NCBI GenBank assembly: GCA_044375275.1
Contig: JBILMZ010000051.1
Span: 1 to 17,688 of the forward strand
Reading direction: 5' to 3'
DNA length: 17,688 nucleotides
Origin: SZUA-430 sp044375275
GTDB taxonomy: Bacteria; Pseudomonadota; Alphaproteobacteria; Micropepsales; Micropepsaceae
Numbering within the stretch: position 1 is the stretch's first letter; every line of letters begins with the position of its first letter. A program made the translations under genes and the position numbers. Of this stretch, positions 8,439 through 15,079 are shown piece after piece. The notes under the pieces were generated by a model, which was not told the DNA's origin, made no database searches, and worked only from the letters and a program-made list of their open reading frames with translations.

Positions 8439-9005
8439 GTGTTCATCCAGACCGAATCAACGCCCAATCCTGCAACCATGAAGTTCCTGCCGGGACGCGT
8501 GGTGCTCAATGCCGGGGCCGCAGATTTTCCGACACCGGCTTCGGCCGAGAAGTCCCCGCTCGCCACGAGGCTGTTTGAAATCGAAGGCGTGTCCGGGGTC
8601 ATGTTCGGTTCGGACTTCGTCACGGTGACCAAGAGCCAGGGCGACTGGCAAACGCTCAAGCCGATGGTGCTCGGAGCCATCATGGAGCACTTCACGCGGA
8701 ACCTGCCAGTCATCGAGGGCGAAACGGGGCAGGCGCCGCTGCGTGAAGAATATGATCCGAAGGACGAGGAGATCGTCGTCCAGATCAAGGAACTTCTCGA
8801 AACCCGCGTCAGGCCAGCCGTGGCGCAGGACGGTGGTGACATCGTGTTTCGCGGGTTTGAAGGCAGCTCGGGTACCGTGTTCCTCAACATGCGTGGCTCA
8901 TGTGCCGGTTGCCCGTCCTCGACGGCGACGCTGAAGAACGGCATCGAGAACATGCTGCGCCACTATATTCCCGAGGTGAATGCGGTCGAAGCCGTCTCGG
9001 CCTGA
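8439..9005 (+). CDS. NifU/Nfu-type iron-sulfur cluster carrier protein
   Basis: Accepts Fe-S clusters from the assembly scaffold and passes them to client enzymes. 188 residues with an N-terminal Nfu_N domain starting MFIQTESTPNPATMKFLPG (residues 1 to about 90) and a C-terminal NifU domain (about 108-180) containing the cluster-binding C155-x-x-C158 in RGSCAGCPSST. The same two-domain layout is found in mitochondrial NFU1. Start is GTG 8439, supported because translation from it gives the very conserved family N-terminus. Several proteins in this window depend on or are linked to iron-sulfur chemistry, above all MiaB. The symbol is left empty because naming (nfuA, nifU) varies between relatives. 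Confidence 0.95.
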   Translation: MFIQTESTPNPATMKFLPGRVVLNAGAADFPTPASAEKSPLATRLFEIEGVSGVMFGSDFVTVTKSQGDWQTLKPMVLGAIMEHFTRNLPVIEGETGQAPLREEYDPKDEEIVVQIKELLETRVRPAVAQDGGDIVFRGFEGSSGTVFLNMRGSCAGCPSSTATLKNGIENMLRHYIPEVNAVEAVSA

Positions 9006-9045
9006 CAGCATTCTCCACGACACCCTTTCTTTCGTTTCACTCATC

Positions 9046-9049
9046 GAGG
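9046..9049 (+). promoter_or_regulatory. Ribosome binding site fixing the TTG start of the nitroreductase
   Basis: GAGG at 9046-9049 is six bases before TTG 9056. It decides the start: the longer frame open from 8900 runs inside the Nfu gene and adds a sequence unlike any nitroreductase, whereas TTG 9056 yields a protein of normal family length. Confidence 0.7.
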
Positions 9050-9055
9050 TTTCCC

Positions 9056-9646
9056 TTGCATCACGCCATTTCCGACGATGCCCTGGATCAGCTGTTTCGC
9101 GCGGCGCGGACGCAGAACAAGTGGCAGAAGAAGCCAGTCTCGCTGACGTTGCTGCATGCAGTCTACGACCTCATGCGCATGGCGCCGACGAGTGCGAACT
9201 GCTCGCCGGCGCGCATCGTTTTCGTCACGACGGATGACGCGCGCGAGAAGCTGAAGCCGTTCCTGCTGCCCAACAATGTCTCCAAGATCATGGAAGCGCC
9301 GGTCACCGCGATCATCGGGCACGATCTCGAGTTTTACGAGAAGCTGCCGACGCTGTTTCCGCACGCCGATGCACGCAGCTGGTTCAAGGGAAATGAAAAG
9401 CTGTCCGAAACAACCGCATTCCGGAATGGCTCGCTCCAGGGTGCCTACCTGATGCTTGCAGCGCGTGCGCTGGGGCTTGATTGCGGTCCCATCTCGGGTT
9501 TCGACAATGCCGGCGTGGATCGGGTCTTTTTTGCCGGGACAACAGTCCGGTCGAATTTCATTTGCTGCCTTGGCTATGGCGATCCCAGTGGCGTGTTTCC
9601 TCGTTCGCCGCGGCTTTCGTTTGACGAAGCCTGCCAGATTGCATGA
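9056..9646 (+). CDS. Nitroreductase-family FMN oxidoreductase, RutE/HadB-like (putative malonic semialdehyde reductase)
   Basis: Flavin oxidoreductase using NAD(P)H. From TTG 9056 it is 196 residues, which is, as I recall, the size of E. coli RutE. Recognisable parts are the first helix DALDQLFRAARTQNKW, the FMN-contacting segment RMAPTSANCSPARIVFV, the NGSLQGAYLMLAARALGLDCGPISGFD block, and NFICCLGYGDP near the end. RutE reduces malonic semialdehyde to 3-hydroxypropionate in pyrimidine breakdown, but no other rut gene is in the window, so the substrate here is inferred from family resemblance only; a general quinone or nitro-compound reductase is possible. Its TGA overlaps the tsaB ATG in an ATGA junction, suggesting translational coupling. 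It sits 50 bases after the Nfu gene. Confidence 0.88.
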   Translation: MHHAISDDALDQLFRAARTQNKWQKKPVSLTLLHAVYDLMRMAPTSANCSPARIVFVTTDDAREKLKPFLLPNNVSKIMEAPVTAIIGHDLEFYEKLPTLFPHADARSWFKGNEKLSETTAFRNGSLQGAYLMLAARALGLDCGPISGFDNAGVDRVFFAGTTVRSNFICCLGYGDPSGVFPRSPRLSFDEACQIA

Positions 9647-10308
9647 GCCGGCGACTGGTTCTGGCGCTGGACACGAGCTTCGGGCCCGTGTCCGCGGCTT
9701 TGCTTTCGACGACAGGGGAAGTCCTCGGTCACGAATCCATCCAGAATGCAGCCGGCCAGCAGGCCGAGACCCTGCCGCCGCTCGTCGCGCGGCTCTTCGA
9801 GGCCTGCAAGGCTTCATTTGATGACCTTGCACGCGTGGTCGTGGCGACGGGGCCGGGCGCCTTCACGGGCGTGCGTGTCGGTATCGCCTTTGCGAAGGGA
9901 CTGCACATCGCCACGGGTGCAGACATCATCGGGATGACCAGCCTCGACTGCCTTGCGGCGCAGGCGCGGCTTCAGCATCCGGGGGCGCGGGTTGCCGTCC
10001 TGATTGATGCGAAGCGGTCGGAGGCCTATGGCGTCGTGACTGACGCGGGCGGGAAACACCTTCTTGCGCCGTCACTCCTGGCCGTGAGTGATCTTGCGAC
10101 GGTGCTGGGTCCGCTTTCACTGGGCGGGCTGATCCTTCTGGGAAGCGGGCGACAGCTTGTCGAGCTCGCCGATGCCCGCCTCGCGGAGCCCGACATCCAG
10201 GCGATTGATGTCGTGAGCCTCGGGCGGTTCGGACTCAACCTGGCGCCTCAAGCCCATCCAGCCGCGCCTGCCTATTTGCGGGCGCCAGACGCGCGATTGC
10301 CTGCATGA
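9643..10308 (+). CDS. tsaB: tRNA t6A37 biosynthesis protein TsaB
   Basis: Partner of TsaD and TsaE in adding threonylcarbamoyl to A37 of ANN-decoding tRNAs. 221 residues, normal for bacterial TsaB. It has the N-terminal ASKHA strand LVLALDTSFGPVSAALL, the signature ATGPGAFTGVRVG at about 68-80, and the following helix IAFAKGLHIATGADI. TsaB has lost the catalytic metal site of TsaD and acts as a scaffold. It overlaps the upstream nitroreductase and the downstream rimI by four bases each (ATGA at 9643 and 10305). tsaB next to rimI is a widespread pair. TsaC, TsaD and TsaE are not in the window. Confidence 0.95.
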   Translation: MSRRLVLALDTSFGPVSAALLSTTGEVLGHESIQNAAGQQAETLPPLVARLFEACKASFDDLARVVVATGPGAFTGVRVGIAFAKGLHIATGADIIGMTSLDCLAAQARLQHPGARVAVLIDAKRSEAYGVVTDAGGKHLLAPSLLAVSDLATVLGPLSLGGLILLGSGRQLVELADARLAEPDIQAIDVVSLGRFGLNLAPQAHPAAPAYLRAPDARLPA

Positions 10309-10775
10309 GCCTTGCGGTCACTGTCAGACCTGCTGCTGCGGCAGTCTCCGGAGCGCTGGCAGACCTCCATGCGACGAGCTTCGAGGATCACTGGCCCGAG
10401 GATGCAATTCTGGCGCTGCTTTCGCGTGACTATGTGCATGGCTTTGTTGCCATGGTAAACGGTGCTGAACCAGTGGGCTTCGTCTTGATTCAGGTCATTG
10501 CGGAAGAGGCAGAAATACTGACGATCTGCGTCGTTCCGGAACACAGGAGCAAGAAGGCAGGGCGGCTGCTGCTTGAGACTGCCATCGGGCAGGCGCGCGA
10601 GCGCGGCGCCACGAAGATGTTCCTGGAAGTGGCGGAGACCAACCTGGCGGCCAGGCGAATTTATGGTCTTGCCGGTTTCGGGCCGGTGGGTCGGCGCAAG
10701 GCCTACTACCCTGGTGGGGGCGGGGCGACTGGCGCGGCGGACGCCCTTGTCCTGAAGAAGGACCTTGTCGCGTAG
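10305..10775 (+). CDS. rimI: RimI-type GNAT N-acetyltransferase
   Basis: Transfers acetyl from acetyl-CoA to protein N-terminal amines, classically ribosomal protein S18. 156 residues with a GNAT fold: strand PVGFVLIQVI, then LTICVVPEHRSKKAGRLLLE (motif A region), then FLEVAETNLAARRIYGLAGFGPVGRRKAYYP, which is the RimI-type motif B end with the paired tyrosines. The acetyl-CoA loop, normally Q/R-x-x-G-x-G/A, reads R81-S-K-K84-A-G86, so a lysine replaces the first glycine. The rest is typical and it is coupled to tsaB by an ATGA overlap, which supports RimI rather than a generic GNAT. Actual substrate is inferred. Confidence 0.9.
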   Translation: MSLAVTVRPAAAAVSGALADLHATSFEDHWPEDAILALLSRDYVHGFVAMVNGAEPVGFVLIQVIAEEAEILTICVVPEHRSKKAGRLLLETAIGQARERGATKMFLEVAETNLAARRIYGLAGFGPVGRRKAYYPGGGGATGAADALVLKKDLVA

Positions 10776-10777
10776 AT

Positions 10778-10799
10778 GCTTCCTCCGGAGCGGGTTTTT
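10778..10799 (+). terminator. Weak candidate intrinsic terminator after rimI
   Basis: GCTTC (10778-10782) can pair with GGAGC (10787-10791) over a CTCC loop, with one G-T pair, followed by GGG and five T (10795-10799). The stem is short, so strength is doubtful. Its place between rimI and fur would separate the tsaB-rimI unit from fur-plsC. Confidence 0.3.
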
Positions 10800-10832
10800 G
10801 AATACAAACAATGACGAAGTGGCTGGTGATTT

Positions 10833-11273
10833 ATGGATCGAATTGAAAAGCTGTGTGTAGAAAAGGGTCTGCGCATGACCGGGCAGCGCCGGGTCATTGC
10901 CCGCGTCCTGGCCGAGGCCGAAGACCATCCGGACGCGGAAGAATTGCACCGCCGCGCGGCTGCGATCGATCCGCACATCAGCATCGCCACTGTCTACCGG
11001 ACCGTTCGCCTCCTTGAAGAGTCGGGCATTCTGGAGCGGCATGATTTCCGGGATGGACGTTCTCGATACGAAGAAGTGCCCGACGAACACCATGACCACC
11101 TGATCGACGTGCAGACAGGCCGCGTGATCGAATTCCATGATGACCAGATCGAAGAGCTTCAGCGTCTCGTGGCAGAGAAACTGGGCTACAAACTCGTCGA
11201 TCACCGGCTTGAACTCTATGGCGTGCCGCTTGGTGCGGACTCCAAAGACAGCAAGCCAAAGCTGCGGAAGTAG
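10833..11273 (+). CDS. fur: Fur-family metal-dependent regulator (Fur/Mur)
   Basis: DNA-binding metal sensor, probably iron or manganese. 146 residues. N-terminal winged helix with LRMTGQRRVIARVLAEA and the recognition helix SIATVYRTVRLLEESGIL; C-terminal dimer domain with H86-H-D-H89-L-I and EFHDDQIEELQ. The CxxC found after HHDHLI in E. coli Fur is absent: residues 92-96 are DVQTG, and the only cysteine is C8. This is usual in alphaproteobacterial Fur/Mur proteins, so it does not mean loss of function. In Rhizobiales the orthologue at this locus mostly acts as the manganese-responsive Mur, while Fur in Caulobacter senses iron; the sequence does not decide. plsC starts eight bases after its stop. 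Confidence 0.93.
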   Translation: MDRIEKLCVEKGLRMTGQRRVIARVLAEAEDHPDAEELHRRAAAIDPHISIATVYRTVRLLEESGILERHDFRDGRSRYEEVPDEHHDHLIDVQTGRVIEFHDDQIEELQRLVAEKLGYKLVDHRLELYGVPLGADSKDSKPKLRK

Positions 11274-11281
11274 ATCCTTCA

Positions 11282-12163
11282 ATGTTCTTCATGCAGACGC
11301 TTCGCGGGGTGGGAATCGCCATCGGGTTCATCGCCTTGACGGCGGCGTTCGTGCCGGCGCAATGGCTGGCCCTGCGCTACAAGTCTTCGCTGGCTGATCG
11401 CCTGCCAGTCATGTTTGCGCGCGGCCTGTGCAGCCTGATCGGCATCCGCGTTGAAACCTTCGGACGTCCGTGCCGGGAGAAGGGTGTGCTGCTTGCCTGC
11501 AATCACACATCCTATCTGGACATGCCCGTGCTTGCAGCCGTCATCCCCGTATCGTTTGTGGCCAAGTCCGAAGTGGCGAAGTGGCCCTATTTCGGTACGC
11601 TGTCTCGTCTCGTGCGCACAGTGTTCGTTGACCGTGAGCGACGCAGCAAGGCCGGCGAGCAGCGCGATGCGATCCGGGATCGCCTTGAGGCTGGCGGAAC
11701 GATCGTTTTGTTTCCGGAAGGAACCTCCAACGACGGCAATCGCGTGCTTGGATTCAAGAGTTCGCTCCTCGGTTCGGCCAATTCAATGGTCACCGATGCT
11801 TCGGGCCAACAGCGACGCGTACTGGTGCAGCCGGTTTCGCTGGCTTACACGCGCCTGCATGGCATGCCGATGGGACGCGAGTTCCGCCCGTTCTTTGCGT
11901 GGTACGGCGACATGGAGCTGGTTCCACACCTCTGGCAGGCGTTTTGCCTCGGCCCCATCGACGTGATGGTGCACTATCATCCGCCGCTCACGGTTGACCA
12001 GTTTCCCTCGCGCAAGGAACTGACGGCCGAATGCGAGCGCCTGGTGGCTGCCGGCGTTACCCATGCCCTTTCCGGCAGACCGGGCGCCGTGGGGCCAGCC
12101 TACGAGGATGAGCCCATTGCCGTGCCTCCGATCCAGGAAGGCCGCGGTCTCGAGGCGGATTAA
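11282..12163 (+). CDS. plsC: 1-acyl-sn-glycerol-3-phosphate acyltransferase (PlsC family)
   Basis: Second acylation in phosphatidic acid synthesis, at the inner membrane. 293 residues. One N-terminal membrane segment (about residues 9-30, GVGIAIGFIALTAAFVPAQWLAL) precedes the catalytic H75-TSYL-D80 motif in CNHTSYLDMP. The glycerolphosphate-binding FPEGTS motif is at 144-149 (LFPEGTSNDGNR), and the PVSLAY block follows. The C-terminal 40 residues are polar and not part of the conserved core. Start ATG 11282 has no strong Shine-Dalgarno, but it lies eight bases after fur, so reinitiation after fur is likely. A PlsC-family member with ornithine-lipid (OlsA-like) activity cannot be excluded. A candidate terminator follows the stop. 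Confidence 0.93.
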   Translation: MFFMQTLRGVGIAIGFIALTAAFVPAQWLALRYKSSLADRLPVMFARGLCSLIGIRVETFGRPCREKGVLLACNHTSYLDMPVLAAVIPVSFVAKSEVAKWPYFGTLSRLVRTVFVDRERRSKAGEQRDAIRDRLEAGGTIVLFPEGTSNDGNRVLGFKSSLLGSANSMVTDASGQQRRVLVQPVSLAYTRLHGMPMGREFRPFFAWYGDMELVPHLWQAFCLGPIDVMVHYHPPLTVDQFPSRKELTAECERLVAAGVTHALSGRPGAVGPAYEDEPIAVPPIQEGRGLEAD

Positions 12164-12174
12164 ACTTGAGTTTG

Positions 12175-12207
12175 GGCCGTCTTTAACCCATAAGTCCGGC
12201 CGTTTTT
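12175..12207 (+). terminator. Candidate intrinsic terminator between plsC and miaB
   Basis: GGCCG (12175-12179) pairs perfectly with CGGCC (12197-12201); an inner CTT (12181-12183) with AAG (12192-12194) can extend the hairpin across a small internal loop. It is followed by G and five T (12203-12207). It lies 12 bases after the plsC stop, where a terminator for fur-plsC would be expected, and would make miaB the first gene of the next unit. Confidence 0.45.
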
Positions 12208-12237
12208 AGGGGTTGAGACTTTGACGGCCTGCCGGAC

Positions 12238-13599
12238 GTGACACAGAAGATCTTCATCAAGACGTATGGCTGCCAGATGAACGAGTATGACTCTGCCCGC
12301 ATGGCAGACGTCATGTCTCCGCATGGATATGTGCGCGCCGATGCGCCTGAGGATGCAGACCTCGTCATCCTTAACACGTGCCACATTCGCGAGAAGGCAG
12401 CAGAGAAGGTCTACTCGGAACTGGGGCGTTTGCGTGTCCTGAAGGGCGAGCGTGCCGGTGATGGGCGACAGTTGATCATTGCCGTTGCCGGTTGCGTAGC
12501 GCAGGCAGAAGGCGAGGAGATGCTGCGACAGTCCAAGGCCGTGGACATCGTTGTCGGGCCGCAGGTGTATCATCGCCTGCCCGAGATGGTTGCGCAGGCG
12601 AAGAACCGGTCGCGCGTCATCGATACGGAATTTCCGGCGGTCGACAAGTTCGACAGCCTTCCGGATTCCCGCGCCGTTACTGGGCCCGCCGCGTTCCTGA
12701 CCGTGCAGGAAGGCTGTGACAAGTTCTGTACCTTCTGCGTTGTACCCTACACGCGCGGTGCCGAGTATTCGCGCCCGGTGCCGCAGGTGGTCGGCGAGGC
12801 GCGCCGTCTTGTCGATACAGGTGTTCGCGAGGTCACCCTGCTGGGCCAGAACGTGAATGCCTATCATGGCGCGGACGGACGCGGCGGTGAGTGCGGCCTG
12901 GGCGGGCTCATCACAGCGCTGTCCGGGATCGATGGCCTCGCGCGCATCAGGTACATGACGAGCCATCCCCGTGACATGGATGACGGGCTCATCGAAGCGC
13001 ACCGGGCCAATCCGAAGCTGATGCCGTTCCTTCACCTTCCCGTGCAGTCCGGGTCCAACCGCATTCTCGACGCGATGAACCGGGGGCACACACGGGAAGA
13101 CTATCTGCGTATCATCGAGCGCGTGCGCACGGCGCGACCCGATATTGCCCTCTCGTCGGATTTCATCGTTGGCTATCCGGGTGAAACGGACGAGGATTTC
13201 GAGCAGACGCTCGATCTGGTGCGGCAGGTCGGCTACTCGCAGACATACTCGTTCAAGTATTCACCACGCCCCGGAACGCCGGCCTCGGCCGAGCGCAAGC
13301 AGGTGTCCGAGGAGAAGAAGTCGATGCGGCTTGCCGCGCTGCAGGCAGAACTTGGCGAGCAAATGCGCCGCTTCAACCAGGGCTGTGTCGGGCGGACATT
13401 TGATGTTCTGCTTGAGAAGCCGGGGCGCTATGATGGGCAGATGATCGGGCGCAGTCCGTATCTCCAGAGCGTGAACCTGATGGCGCCACGCGCGCGCATC
13501 GGCGACATGGTTCAGGTGAAGATTGTCGGTGTACTCCCGAACAGCCTCAAGGCAGAACTGACGGAAACGGTTGAAAACATGCAGGCATCACTCCTTTGA
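12238..13599 (+). CDS. miaB: tRNA-2-methylthio-N6-isopentenyladenosine37 synthase MiaB
   Basis: Radical-SAM methylthiotransferase that adds a methylthio group to i6A37 in tRNA. 453 residues. The N-terminal MTTase domain has C12 (IKTYGCQMNEYDS), C48 (ILNTCHIRE) and C86 (VAGCVAQAEG) for the auxiliary 4Fe-4S cluster. The radical-SAM core has C160-x3-C164-x2-C167 (EGCDKFCTFCVVPYTRG). A C-terminal TRAM RNA-binding domain covers about 378-440. Start is GTG 12238: an in-frame TGA at 12214-12216 leaves no upstream choice, and the motif spacing fits. Its stop overlaps the phoH start as TTGA. The partner MiaA is not in the window. Confidence 0.97.
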   Translation: MTQKIFIKTYGCQMNEYDSARMADVMSPHGYVRADAPEDADLVILNTCHIREKAAEKVYSELGRLRVLKGERAGDGRQLIIAVAGCVAQAEGEEMLRQSKAVDIVVGPQVYHRLPEMVAQAKNRSRVIDTEFPAVDKFDSLPDSRAVTGPAAFLTVQEGCDKFCTFCVVPYTRGAEYSRPVPQVVGEARRLVDTGVREVTLLGQNVNAYHGADGRGGECGLGGLITALSGIDGLARIRYMTSHPRDMDDGLIEAHRANPKLMPFLHLPVQSGSNRILDAMNRGHTREDYLRIIERVRTARPDIALSSDFIVGYPGETDEDFEQTLDLVRQVGYSQTYSFKYSPRPGTPASAERKQVSEEKKSMRLAALQAELGEQMRRFNQGCVGRTFDVLLEKPGRYDGQMIGRSPYLQSVNLMAPRARIGDMVQVKIVGVLPNSLKAELTETVENMQASLL

Positions 13600-14594
13600 C
13601 GCTGAAACCGAAGCGGCAGATCTATAGCGGCCAGGCTACCCAGCTCGAGTTCGACGACAATTCCGTCCTCGCACGCATCGTCGGCCCCCATAACCAGTTC
13701 CTCGCCGAAATCGAGCGCAAGCTCGAGATCGCGATCATCCATCGCGGGAACCGCCTCGTGCTGCAGGGGCCATCCACGTCGCGTGCGCATGCCGCGCAGG
13801 CGCTGAGGGATCTCTACGCCTACGCGCTGGCCGGAAACGAAGTGACCGTGAGGGACACGGAGCGGGCCATCAATCTCGGGCTGGGTTCGGAATCGGTGAC
13901 CGCAAAGTCCGGCGTGTTTGCAACGCCGAAGCGCGTGATCAATGCGCGAACGGCTGGCCAGGCGCGTTACATTGAAGCGCTGGCGAACAACGATCTCGTG
14001 TTCGGTCTTGGCCCGGCCGGAACAGGCAAGACCTATCTGGCGGTGGCGGCGGGCGTGAGTTTGCTGTCGCGCGGCGCGGTTGAACGCCTGATCCTGTCGC
14101 GGCCGGCCGTCGAGGCGGGGGAGAGGCTCGGCTTCCTGCCGGGTGACATGAAGGAGAAGGTCGATCCGTATCTTCGTCCCCTCTATGACGCGCTGCATGA
14201 CATGCTGCCGGGTGACCAGATCCAGCGCCGGATTGATGAGGGTGTCATCGAAGTGGCGCCGCTGGCGTTCATGCGCGGCCGCACGCTGTCGCATTCCTAT
14301 GTGATCCTTGATGAAGCACAGAACACGACGCCGCAGCAGATGAAGATGTTCCTTACCCGTCTTGGCGAGGGTTCCCGCATGACGGTCACGGGCGATCCCA
14401 CGCAGACCGACCTTCCGGCAAGCCAGATGTCAGGTCTTGCCGAAGCGAGGGATGTCCTTGTTGGCGTGGAAGGCGTGGCGACGGTTGAGCTTCTGGAGGA
14501 AGACGTTGTCCGTCACCCGATGGTACGCAAGATCGTCAAGGCCTATGCCGAGCATGACCGGCAACGCCCCCGAGAGCCGAAGCGAAGCAGCTGA
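13596..14594 (+). CDS. ybeZ: PhoH-like P-loop ATPase (YbeZ)
   Basis: Cytosolic ATPase that works with the endoribonuclease YbeY in RNA metabolism. 332 residues. Following a KH-like N-terminal region (ARIVGPHNQFLAEIERKLEI), the ATPase has Walker A GPAGTGKT (139-146), RPAVEAGERLGFLPGDMKEK, Walker B VILDEAQN (236-243) and TGDPTQTDLP. Start is TTG 13596: an in-frame stop at 13572-13574 and no other start codon between leave it as the only upstream candidate, and the next in-frame ATG would remove the N-terminal domain. It overlaps the miaB stop by four bases and ybeY by one (TGATG), which suggests coupling. The named function rests on E. coli YbeZ-YbeY studies. Confidence 0.94.
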   Translation: MTLKPKRQIYSGQATQLEFDDNSVLARIVGPHNQFLAEIERKLEIAIIHRGNRLVLQGPSTSRAHAAQALRDLYAYALAGNEVTVRDTERAINLGLGSESVTAKSGVFATPKRVINARTAGQARYIEALANNDLVFGLGPAGTGKTYLAVAAGVSLLSRGAVERLILSRPAVEAGERLGFLPGDMKEKVDPYLRPLYDALHDMLPGDQIQRRIDEGVIEVAPLAFMRGRTLSHSYVILDEAQNTTPQQMKMFLTRLGEGSRMTVTGDPTQTDLPASQMSGLAEARDVLVGVEGVATVELLEEDVVRHPMVRKIVKAYAEHDRQRPREPKRSS

Positions 14595-15079
14595 TGTCTT
14601 ATTCGCCGGTCGATGTCGTCATCCAGCTCGAAGCTGATGCCTGGCGCGCGCAGTGGCCGCGACACCGCAGCGACATTGGCAAGCTGATGGCCGCTGCATG
14701 CCCGCTGGTTCGTTTCCCAAAGGGGAAGCCGGAAGGCGTGATGGCGATCGTTCTGGCCGACGACAAACGCCTGAAGGGCCTGAACCGGCAGTTCAGGGGC
14801 AAGAACAAGCCGACCAATGTCCTGTCCTTTCCGGATGACGATGAGCCCTTTGGGGGCATTGCACTCGCGTTCGAGACGATCCAGCGCGAGGCGAAGGAGC
14901 AGGGGAAACCCTTTGTTAACCATGCCAAGCATATGATTTTGCATGGTTTTTTGCATCTCTTGGGGTTTGATCACCAGTCAGACCGGGAGGCGCGCTTGAT
15001 GGAGAGGCTCGAAACCGCCATCCTTGCAGAAATGGCAATCCCCAATCCCTATGAATTCAAGGACAAAACCCGTGCCTGA
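14594..15079 (+). CDS. ybeY: Endoribonuclease YbeY, 16S rRNA maturation
   Basis: Single-strand metalloendoribonuclease for 16S rRNA 3-prime processing and ribosome quality control. 161 residues. The zinc site H117-x3-H121-x5-H127 is seen in MILHGFLHLLGFDHQSD, with the upstream conserved NKPTNVLSFP and the basic patch KGKPEG. Start ATG 14594 shares its first base with the phoH stop. The bases coding for the zinc site (about 14912-14975) are markedly richer in T and in TTG, TTT and CAT codons than the neighbouring genes. Its end overlaps the corC start by eight bases. Confidence 0.96.
   Translation: MSYSPVDVVIQLEADAWRAQWPRHRSDIGKLMAAACPLVRFPKGKPEGVMAIVLADDKRLKGLNRQFRGKNKPTNVLSFPDDDEPFGGIALAFETIQREAKEQGKPFVNHAKHMILHGFLHLLGFDHQSDREARLMERLETAILAEMAIPNPYEFKDKTRA
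15059..15063 (+). promoter_or_regulatory. Ribosome binding site that selects the GTG start of corC
   Basis: AAGGA at 15059-15063 is eight bases before GTG 15072. The alternative in-frame ATG codons at 15024 and 15051 have no comparable site and lie deeper inside ybeY. Confidence 0.6.

Noticed and set aside
8900..9055. Upstream extension of the nitroreductase frame to 8900
   Set aside because: It lies almost entirely within the Nfu gene and the added residues are unlike nitroreductases; GAGG plus TTG 9056 gives the family length.
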